Assembly (NCBI GenBank): GCA_965249175.1
Contig: OZ252227.1
Coordinates: 3,100,001 to 3,164,000 of the forward strand
Direction of reading: 5' to 3'
Origin: CAZYFH01 sp965249175
GTDB taxonomy: Bacteria; Acidobacteriota; Vicinamibacteria; Vicinamibacterales; UBA8438
Length of the DNA: 64,000 nt
The first letter of the stretch is position 1. Every line of letters begins with the position of its first letter. Position numbers and translations under genes: made by a program. Under the pieces are notes generated by a model, which saw only the letters and a program-made list of their open reading frames with translations, had not been told where the DNA came from and searched no databases. Positions 1 to 6,781 of the stretch are shown piece by piece.

Positions 1-1
1 G

Positions 2-886
2 CCCGCGCCCGGCGCGCTCACCGAGCCGGCCAGGGGGCCGATCAACATCGCGCACCGCGGAGCCTCCGCGTATGCGCCCGAGCACACATTGCCCGCCTAC
101 TCGCTAGCGATCGAGATGGGGGCGGACTATGTCGAGCAGGACCTCCAGCTGACTCGAGACGGCGTGCTGATCTGCATGCACGACACGACGCTGGGTCGGA
201 CGACCAACGTCGAGGAGGTCTTTCCCGAGCGCGCCATCGAGGTGGAGTGGCGTGGGACCCGACGACAGGTCTGGCGGGTCGCCGATTTCACCCTCGCCGA
301 GATCAAGACCCTCGACGCCGGCTCCTGGTTCGGCGAAGCGTTCGCCGGCACGCGGGTGCCGACGTTTCAGGAAGCGATCGATCTCGTGAAGGGCCAAGCC
401 GGCATATATCCTGAAACGAAGGCGCCCGAGGAGTATCAGGCGCTCGGCCACACGATGGAGGAGGAGCTCGCCCGGGTCCTGGCAGCCAATGCACTTGATA
501 CGCCCGCGGGTCAGACCGGAACGCCGATCTACGTGCAGTCGTTCAGTGCCGAGAGCCTGAAGCGAATGTACGGGCTGACCGGCGAGACGTATGAGCTGGT
601 CCAGCTGGTCGGTGGCGAGCAGGCGGAGACGCTGTTGACGGACGACGGCTTGCGGGGGGTCGCCGAGTATGCGGACGGCATTGGTCCAGCGGTCCCGCTG
701 ATCGCGGACGACCCGTCGCGGGCGGTCGCCGCGCGCGGACTCGGTCTGGAGATCCATCCCTACACGGTACGGGCAAGCCGGCTTCCGGACGGCTTCGCGG
801 ATGCGGGAGCCTACATGCGCCATCTCTTCGACGACCTCGGCGCCACCGGCGTGTTCACAGATAATCCGGACTTGTTCCCGCGTTAG
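2..886 (+). CDS. Glycerophosphodiester phosphodiesterase (5' end outside window)
   Basis: Hydrolyses glycerophosphodiesters to an alcohol and glycerol 3-phosphate. The reading frame is open from base 2, and the family's first catalytic block (N-I-A-H-R-G-A-S, then A-P-E-H-T) lies upstream of the first ATG at 89. The gene therefore starts to the left of the window and 89 is not its start. E-Q-D-L-Q and H-D-T-T-L-G-R are the metal-binding and second catalytic blocks; Y-P-E-T-K and the C-terminal F-T-D-N-P-D-L are also standard GDPD motifs. It stops 14 bases before glpF and is followed by glpK, so the three genes likely form a glycerol-salvage operon. Assignment to the family is firm; substrate is not determined. 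Confidence 0.93.
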   Translation, partial: PAPGALTEPARGPINIAHRGASAYAPEHTLPAYSLAIEMGADYVEQDLQLTRDGVLICMHDTTLGRTTNVEEVFPERAIEVEWRGTRRQVWRVADFTLAEIKTLDAGSWFGEAFAGTRVPTFQEAIDLVKGQAGIYPETKAPEEYQALGHTMEEELARVLAANALDTPAGQTGTPIYVQSFSAESLKRMYGLTGETYELVQLVGGEQAETLLTDDGLRGVAEYADGIGPAVPLIADDPSRAVAARGLGLEIHPYTVRASRLPDGFADAGAYMRHLFDDLGATGVFTDNPDLFPR

Positions 887-899
887 CTCCCTAGTTCAT

Positions 900-1646
900 A
901 TGGAAGCGTTCGCTGCAGAGTTGGTCGGCACGTGCATTCTCGTCGTCTTGGGTGACGGCGTCGTCGCCAACGTGGTCCTGGCGCGCACAAAGGGGAACCA
1001 GTCCGGCTGGATCGTCATTACGGCGGGGTGGGGGCTCGCCGTCGCCGTTGCCGTCTACAGCGTCGGTCGCATCAGCGGCGCCCACATCAATCCCGCGGTG
1101 ACCGTCGGGTTGGCCGCCGTCGGACAGTTTCCCTGGGCCGACGTCGCGCCATACGTCGCCGCACAGATGATCGGCGCCTTCCTCGGCGCGGTCATCGTCT
1201 GGGTCAGCTACCGACCCCACTGGGCGGCGACCAACGACACGGCGGCGAAGCTTGGCGTGTTCGCCACCGGGCCGGCGATCCGCTCCCCGGCAGCGAACCT
1301 CGTCACCGAGATCATCGGGACGGCGGTGCTGGTCTTCGGCATCCGCGCCATCGCCGCCAACGCCGGGGAGATGGCCGCAGGCCCGGTGGACCTCTCGAGC
1401 GTGTTCGCCACCGGTCTCAACCCGCTACTCGTCGGCGGGCTGGTGTGGGCCATCGGCCTCTCCCTCGGCGGCCCGACGGGCTACGCCATCAACCCGGCTC
1501 GCGACCTCGGACCACGGCTCGCGCATGCGCTGCTACCGGTCGCGGGGAAGGGGCACTCCGACTGGGGCTACGGGTGGATACCGGTCGCCGGACCGCTGGC
1601 CGGCGGTGTACTGGGAGCTCTCGTGTTTGAGGCGCTCGGCTGGTAG
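900..1646 (+). CDS. glpF: Glycerol uptake facilitator (MIP family)
   Basis: Inner-membrane channel of the aquaporin superfamily, 248 residues, the usual length. Both pore motifs are present: H-I-N-P-A-V-T near residue 62 and I-N-P-A-R-D near 200. The aspartate after the second NPAR is the mark of glycerol facilitators rather than water-specific aquaporins. The ATG at 900 is preferred over an in-frame ATG at 801, which would lie inside the upstream phosphodiesterase and add a non-homologous leader. Glycerol kinase follows directly, which supports glycerol as the substrate. Confidence 0.93.
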   Translation: MEAFAAELVGTCILVVLGDGVVANVVLARTKGNQSGWIVITAGWGLAVAVAVYSVGRISGAHINPAVTVGLAAVGQFPWADVAPYVAAQMIGAFLGAVIVWVSYRPHWAATNDTAAKLGVFATGPAIRSPAANLVTEIIGTAVLVFGIRAIAANAGEMAAGPVDLSSVFATGLNPLLVGGLVWAIGLSLGGPTGYAINPARDLGPRLAHALLPVAGKGHSDWGYGWIPVAGPLAGGVLGALVFEALGW

Positions 1647-1655
1647 GAGGTTCGC

Positions 1656-3158
1656 ATGGCACGCGTCGTCCTGGCCCTGGATCAAGGCACCACCTCGAGC
1701 CGCGCGATCGTGTTCCGGCGATCGAGTCGTCCGGCGGCGACCGTGCAACGCGAGTTTCCACAGATCTTCCCCTCACCCGGGCACGTGGAGCACGACCCGG
1801 AGACCATCTGGGCGACGCAGCTGGCCACGGCCAGGGCCGCGCTCCGCGCGGCAGGCACCCCGGCACGCGACGTGGCGGCGATCGGCATCACCAACCAACG
1901 AGAGACGATCGTCCTCTGGGAGAAAGCGACCGGCCACCCGGTCGCCAATGCCATCGTCTGGCAGAGTCGGATTTCGTCGCCGATCTGCGATCGACTGAAG
2001 GCGGACGGGCTCGAGCAGACCTTCCGACGCAAGACCGGTCTGGTGCTCGATCCGTACTTTTCCGGCACCAAGATCAAGTACATGCTGGACCGACACCGGG
2101 GGCTCAGACGCCGCGCGGCGAGAGGCGAGATTCTCGCCGGGACCATCGATACCTTCCTCCTCTGGCGGCTGACCGGGGGACGGGTGCACGCGACCGACCC
2201 TTCGAACGCCAGTCGCACGTTGCTCTTCGACATCCATCGCCAGGAGTGGGACGACGAGCTGCTCGCGATCCTGGACGTCCCACGCGAGATGCTCCCCGAG
2301 GTCAAGGACTCGAGCGGCGTCTTTGGTGAGACCGACCGCAAGCTCCTTGGGTCGTCAATCCCGGTCGCCGGCATCGCAGGAGACCAGCAGGCCGCGACCT
2401 TCGGGCAGGCCTGCTTCCGCAAGGGCATGGTGAAGAACACCTACGGCACGGGTTGCTTCATGCTCATGAACACCGGCACGCAGGCGGTGATGTCCAAGAA
2501 CGGGCTATTGACGACCATCGGCTGGCGCGTGGGCGGCCGCACGACCTACTGCCTGGAGGGAGCAATCTTTGTCGCCGGTGCGGCGGTGCAGTGGCTACGC
2601 GACGGACTCGGTCTGATCAAGACGTCGGACGACGTCGAGCGTCTCGCTGCCCGCGCCAGCGATGCTGGCGGCATCTACTTCGTGCCGGCGCTCGTCGGCC
2701 TCGGTGCGCCGTACTGGGACCCCTACGCCCGTGGCGTCGTCGTCGGCATCGAGCGCGGAACGACGGCCGCGCATCTCGCCCGCGCGACGGTCGAGTCGAT
2801 GGCTTTCCAGACGCTCGACGTGGTCGAGGCGATGGAACGCGATGCCGGTGTCCGGCTGCGGACGCTGCGGGTCGACGGGGGCGCCGTGGTCAACGACGCC
2901 TTACTGCAGTTTCAGGCCGATGTGCTCGGCAAGACGGTAGCGCGTCCAACGGTGAGCGAGACGACCGCGCTCGGCGCAGCATATCTGGCGGGGCTGGCCA
3001 CTGGGTTCTGGAAGGGCCGTCGGGAGGTCAGCGAGAACTGGGCGCTCGATCGAGAGTTTCGGCCCACCATGACACCAAGGGCGCGCGCCGAACGTGTCTC
3101 CGGCTGGCGCAAGGCCGTCGAGCGGTCGCGATCCTGGGTCGATCCCCGCGCAACGTGA
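1656..3158 (+). CDS. glpK: Glycerol kinase
   Basis: ATP-dependent phosphorylation of glycerol to glycerol 3-phosphate in the cytoplasm; FGGY kinase family, 500 residues as usual. Visible signatures: A-L-D-Q-G-T-T-S-S-R at the N terminus, E-H-D-P-E-T-I-W, G-I-T-N-Q-R-E-T, the activation region T-D-P-S-N-A-S-R-T, and the C-terminal G-L-G-A-P-Y-W-D-P-Y-A-R-G. The AGGAGG ribosome site begins within a few bases of the glpF stop codon, so the two are probably translationally linked. No glpD or glycerol regulator is visible nearby. Confidence 0.96.
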   Translation: MARVVLALDQGTTSSRAIVFRRSSRPAATVQREFPQIFPSPGHVEHDPETIWATQLATARAALRAAGTPARDVAAIGITNQRETIVLWEKATGHPVANAIVWQSRISSPICDRLKADGLEQTFRRKTGLVLDPYFSGTKIKYMLDRHRGLRRRAARGEILAGTIDTFLLWRLTGGRVHATDPSNASRTLLFDIHRQEWDDELLAILDVPREMLPEVKDSSGVFGETDRKLLGSSIPVAGIAGDQQAATFGQACFRKGMVKNTYGTGCFMLMNTGTQAVMSKNGLLTTIGWRVGGRTTYCLEGAIFVAGAAVQWLRDGLGLIKTSDDVERLAARASDAGGIYFVPALVGLGAPYWDPYARGVVVGIERGTTAAHLARATVESMAFQTLDVVEAMERDAGVRLRTLRVDGGAVVNDALLQFQADVLGKTVARPTVSETTALGAAYLAGLATGFWKGRREVSENWALDREFRPTMTPRARAERVSGWRKAVERSRSWVDPRAT

Positions 3159-3188
3159 TGTTCGCGGGACTGTGCGCTGCCCGAAGTC

Positions 3189-3683
3189 CTAACAGGCAGA
3201 GCTCCAGTCCTTGCAGTCCGCGGGCTCCGTTCCCTTGAACTCGACGAAAAAGTATCGCCGCGGGCGGTCGGGATCGATGAGCGCTTCCGAGTGCGGACCG
3301 ATCCCCGCCTTGAAGTAACCGACGACACGCGGAAGCCCGTCGTGTTCCGGTGCCACCTCGCCGACCCGCTCCGCTCCGGCGCTCACAACACCATCGGGCC
3401 TCGAAACGCGTATCGGACCGTCCTCCACCGCAAACACGAGGATGTCGCGAATGTGCTTATGGACGATCTCCTCGGCTGTATACACCTGGTCCCACACGAT
3501 GATGCGATCGGTCTCGAGCACCTTGGTTGCGCCCGAGCGTGGGAACAGCGGGGGCCATTTCGTTTGTTCCGTCTGTGCCGCTGTCCCCGCCGGAGTCGCC
3601 AATCCACTGCCGATGACCCACGCCGTCACGACGAGCAGGCCGACCGACGCAAAACCGACGCTTTTCACCTTCGGGCGAGTCAT
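3189..3683 (-). CDS. Exported cupin-like protein
   Basis: A 164-residue protein with a hydrophobic N-terminal signal (V-G-F-A-S-V-G-L-L-V-V-T-A-W-V) ending near A-A-Q. The mature part contains T-A-E-E-I-V-H-K-H-I-R-D followed by F-A-V-E-D-G, which resembles the first cupin metal motif. A GGAGG ribosome site precedes the ATG. It converges on glpK. The C terminus carries a Cys pair (D-C-K-D-W-S-S-A-C) that could form a disulfide. Function is not known; the cupin fold is an inference from short motifs. Confidence 0.72.
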   Translation of the reverse strand: MTRPKVKSVGFASVGLLVVTAWVIGSGLATPAGTAAQTEQTKWPPLFPRSGATKVLETDRIIVWDQVYTAEEIVHKHIRDILVFAVEDGPIRVSRPDGVVSAGAERVGEVAPEHDGLPRVVGYFKAGIGPHSEALIDPDRPRRYFFVEFKGTEPADCKDWSSAC

Positions 3684-3879
3684 GTGTCTACCTCCGGGAA
3701 GAGTCCCCGATCATGCCCCTCGTCAATAGCATCCGATCGCGAACCAGGGCTGATTATGCCACCGGTCGGGACCGAATCATGGCCTCGACCGGGCCGCACC
3801 GCGTGAGGCCGGCAGCAGGGGCCGTTGGTCGTCCGCGCCGAGAACCGCTACACTGGTGCATTCTTGGAGGAACGCCCTG

Positions 3880-5187
3880 ATGAGACTTCAGTCCCTCGTC
3901 GCCGGTCCGGCGTGTGTCGTTGCGTTGCTGCTCCCTGCGAGTGCCGGGGCACAAGTGCCTGAGACACCGACGTTTGCGACCGACATCGCGCCAATTTTCC
4001 ATGCGTCGTGTGTCAACTGCCACCGGCCCGGCCAGATTGCGCCGATGTCGTTGATCACCTACAGCGACGCGCGACCGTGGGCTCGGTCGATCAGGAACAA
4101 GGTCGAGACCCGGGCGATGCCGCCGTGGCACCTCGATCGAGACATCGGCATCCAGGGCTTCAAGAACGACCCCTCGCTGACCGACGATCAGATCGCCACG
4201 ATCATCCGCTGGGTCGACACCGGCGCACCACAGGGCAATCCCGTCGATACGCCGGCGCCGCCGGAGTTCGCGCCCGCCGACGCCTGGCAGATCGGCGAGC
4301 CCGACCTGGTGGTGAGGTTCCCGACGTACACGGTCCCCGCCGCTGGCCCCGACATCTTCGGGAATCTGTTCACCGACATGGGCCTTCCCGAAGACCGCTA
4401 CATCACGGCCATCCAGACGCGTCCGATCGGTGACAAGGCACGGCAGGTCGTCCACCATGCGCTCTCGTACGCGGTCGAGCCGAACGCCGAGGGCGAGTCG
4501 ATGGGCGGCGGGCTGTTCCTCGTCGAATACGCGTCCGGGAAGCAGGCCGAGATCTATCCTCCCGATTCCGGTCTCCTCCTGCCGGGCAACTCGCAGGCTC
4601 GGCTGAGCTACCACCTCCACTCGGTGGGCGAGGAGGTCGATGCCAACGTCGAGCTCGGCATCAACTTCTTGCCGCGGGGGGCCGAGCCAAAGCACGTCCG
4701 GTATTCGAAACAGCTCGGAGGCTCGCAGGGACAGGTCATCGGCGTGCTCGACATCCCGTCCGGTGAGGTCATGCGGTCGGATGGCTACGCCCGGTTCAGC
4801 AAGGCTGCCCGCATCACGATGTTCCAGCCGCACATGCACATGCTGGGCAAGTATCAGTGCATCGAGTTCATCTACCCGACCCAGCCGGTCAGGGCCGAAA
4901 CGGTGAACTGCGCCGGGTTCGACTACAACTGGCACATGAACTACAACTACGACGATGACGCGGCCCCGCTGATTCCTGCGGGCACCATCTTGCACGTGAG
5001 CAGCTGGCTCGACAACTCGGCGGCCAACCGCGGCAACGTCGACCCGAGCAACTGGGTCGGCGCCGGCCAGCGGACCATCGACGAGATGGCCTTCGCCTGG
5101 ATCGGGTGGACCGACCTGACGGATGAGGAATACGAGGCGGAGGTGGCGGACCGCGCGGAGGCCCGCCAACGGACCAACGACAACTGA
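3880..5187 (+). CDS. Exported cytochrome c / type II copper monooxygenase-like protein
   Basis: A periplasmic protein of 435 residues. The ATG at 3880 is chosen because GGAGG lies 9 bases upstream and a clear Sec signal follows; a GTG at 3856 would put the ribosome site inside the gene. After the signal comes one c-type haem motif, C-V-N-C-H, with a distal methionine (A-P-M-S-L) and M-P-P-W-H. The second half looks like the ascorbate-dependent copper monooxygenase fold (peptidylglycine hydroxylase type): V-V-H-H-A matches the paired-histidine copper site and H-M-H-M-L-G the H-x-H site. The electron donor and substrate are unknown. The PKD-like secreted gene follows 54 bases later and is probably co-transcribed. 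Confidence 0.82.
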   Translation: MRLQSLVAGPACVVALLLPASAGAQVPETPTFATDIAPIFHASCVNCHRPGQIAPMSLITYSDARPWARSIRNKVETRAMPPWHLDRDIGIQGFKNDPSLTDDQIATIIRWVDTGAPQGNPVDTPAPPEFAPADAWQIGEPDLVVRFPTYTVPAAGPDIFGNLFTDMGLPEDRYITAIQTRPIGDKARQVVHHALSYAVEPNAEGESMGGGLFLVEYASGKQAEIYPPDSGLLLPGNSQARLSYHLHSVGEEVDANVELGINFLPRGAEPKHVRYSKQLGGSQGQVIGVLDIPSGEVMRSDGYARFSKAARITMFQPHMHMLGKYQCIEFIYPTQPVRAETVNCAGFDYNWHMNYNYDDDAAPLIPAGTILHVSSWLDNSAANRGNVDPSNWVGAGQRTIDEMAFAWIGWTDLTDEEYEAEVADRAEARQRTNDN

Positions 5188-5241
5188 GGCGGCTGTGAAC
5201 CCGCGACGCTGGTTCGACTCCGGGTCAGGACGAGCAGGCCG

Positions 5242-6168
5242 ATGGTGATGCGGTCGGGTTGGGGTGCGCCGGTCGTGTGCGTGGCGATGGTCGTGGGCGT
5301 GGTCTTTGTCCTCGTCGTGGGTTCGGCCACCGAGGCCGAGGCCCAGGCCCAGGCCCAGGCCGACCCATTACAGTTCACGTTCAACTCTGGCCAGACCATC
5401 CAGCCGTACTTCGAAGGCTGGGCGCACAACTCCGACGGCAGCTTCGAGATGCACTTCGGCTATCTCAACCGGAACTACGTCGAGGAACTGCACGTGCCGG
5501 TGGGCGCGAACAACCGCGTGTCGCCCGACGAGCCGGACAAGGGGCAGCCGACATACTTCTATCCCCGCGTCAATCGTCGGGTGTTCAGTGTGACCGTGCC
5601 GGCCGATTGGGGCGACGAACGGCTTGTCTGGCAGGTCACAATCCGCGACGAGACCTATCGGGCCGAGGGCTGGCTGCAGCCGGAGTGGGAGATCTCCGCG
5701 AATCCTGGGAGCGCGTTCTTCGCCGCGAGAGAAGGGGCGGCCGAGAACCAGGCTCCGACGATGACCGCCATCGAGGCTCCGACCACGACCGGCGTGGGCG
5801 AGTCGGTGACGATGTCCGCGCGGGTGAGTGATGACGGTCTGCCCGAGCCTCGTACACGGGGGCGTGGCCAGGAGCAGCCGCCGACGTTCGCGCCAGTTGA
5901 CGACGGACCGACGCTGCCACTCAACGTCCCGCAAGTCCAACCCACGGCCCGCACGCGCCCGACCCGCACCAGTGTGGGCGAGGTCAACGTGACCTGGACG
6001 CAACTGCGGGGCCCGACCGGCGTCTCCGTCGAGCCGCAGGAGGAGTCAGCGGACGGTGTTGCTGCGGTCACCGCCACCTTTTCCACCGCCGGCGAGTATC
6101 TGTTCCGGGTGCAGGCCTCCGATGGGCCGAAAAGCGTGACGCGGGAGATCGCACTCACCGTTCGATAA
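5242..6168 (+). CDS. Secreted hypothetical protein with C-terminal PKD/Ig-like region
   Basis: 308 residues with a Sec-type signal whose cleavage region is a repeated E-A/Q-A stretch. A beta-rich N-terminal domain (residues about 40-160) contains F-E-G-W-A-H-N-S-D-G-S-F-E-M-H-F-G-Y-L-N-R-N. It is followed by a Pro/Arg-rich linker and a region with L-R-G-P-T-G-V-S-V and A-T-F-S-T-A-G-E-Y-L-F-R-V-Q-A-S-D-G, the classic end of a PKD-like domain. Its position directly after the cytochrome/copper protein suggests they act together in the periplasm or at the surface. No enzymatic motif was recognised. Confidence 0.78.
   Translation: MVMRSGWGAPVVCVAMVVGVVFVLVVGSATEAEAQAQAQADPLQFTFNSGQTIQPYFEGWAHNSDGSFEMHFGYLNRNYVEELHVPVGANNRVSPDEPDKGQPTYFYPRVNRRVFSVTVPADWGDERLVWQVTIRDETYRAEGWLQPEWEISANPGSAFFAAREGAAENQAPTMTAIEAPTTTGVGESVTMSARVSDDGLPEPRTRGRGQEQPPTFAPVDDGPTLPLNVPQVQPTARTRPTRTSVGEVNVTWTQLRGPTGVSVEPQEESADGVAAVTATFSTAGEYLFRVQASDGPKSVTREIALTVR
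5332..5361 (+). repeat. Hexanucleotide microsatellite (GAGGCC/CAGGCC, 5 units)
   Basis: Five consecutive 6-base units differing only G/C at the first base, encoding alternating Glu/Gln-Ala at the predicted signal peptidase region of the secreted PKD-like protein. Units are in frame, so slippage would lengthen or shorten the leader without breaking the gene. Confidence 0.85.
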
Positions 6169-6203
6169 GCACCACGGTCCGGCCGCCGTGACGCTGAATC
6201 GAT

Positions 6204-6758
6204 CTACTCACCCCGACAGACGCTGCCACGAGGCCCCGAGCCGCCGCAGAACACCGTGTCGGTCAGCTGCACGAGAAGTCCGTCGGGGTCGGTTACGAAG
6301 ATCTCCTTCGACTCGCCCCGCGTTCGCATGAACGCCTGCACGCCTCGCTCCTCGAGCCGGGCCATCGACTCGTCGGCATCGAAGTCGTTCACACCGAGAC
6401 AGAAGTGCCCAATCGACGGCGCGTCCGCCTGATAGATGCCGACGAACTCCGGCCCCGGCCCGGGAGCGAGGTTGACGACGACCGTGGTGTTTCCACCCGC
6501 CGAGACGTTGTCGCCGGTGCCCTGACGGCTCTTCACTGTCAGCCCGAACAGGCTCTGGTAGAAGTCGACCGACCGCTGCACATCCCCAACGCCGATAGAC
6601 ACGTGGTTGAGCGTACCGACGTCGATCGGCGCTGTGGGAGCCTGCGCGGCAGCCTTCCCCTGAGTCGCGACCAACGCAGTCAGCGCCATGACGAACTCCC
6701 GGCGCGCGATACGCCCTTTCTCGTATCCAGCCACCAATCTCTCGATTGTTGCACTCAT
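6204..6758 (-). CDS. Exported VOC (glyoxalase-fold) protein
   Basis: 184 residues. The ATG at 6758 has GGAG about 9 bases upstream; an upstream TTG is less likely. The N terminus is an amphipathic helix followed by R-R-E-F-V-M-A-L-T-A-L-V-A, a Tat-like export signal. A single VOC domain follows: T-L-N-H-V-S-I-G-V-G-D-V at its start, G-H-F-C-L-G-V-N-D-F in the middle, and F-V-T-D-P-D-G-L-L-V-Q-L-T at the end. The metal-binding His and acidic positions of the family appear present. The C terminus is C-G-G-S-G-P-R-G-S-V-C, a motif also found in the double-VOC protein at 16425-17438. It starts 23 bases after the upstream DUF5916 gene and is likely co-transcribed with it. Substrate unknown. Confidence 0.85.
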   Translation of the reverse strand: MSATIERLVAGYEKGRIARREFVMALTALVATQGKAAAQAPTAPIDVGTLNHVSIGVGDVQRSVDFYQSLFGLTVKSRQGTGDNVSAGGNTTVVVNLAPGPGPEFVGIYQADAPSIGHFCLGVNDFDADESMARLEERGVQAFMRTRGESKEIFVTDPDGLLVQLTDTVFCGGSGPRGSVCRGE

Positions 6759-6781
6759 GCTCTGCTCTCCAATTTTCTGAA

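Noticed and set aside
3754..5169. Long minus-strand ORF (471 aa)
   Set aside because: Antisense to the cytochrome/copper protein; composition is Arg/Val/Asp-rich shadow typical of GC-rich DNA, with no domain.
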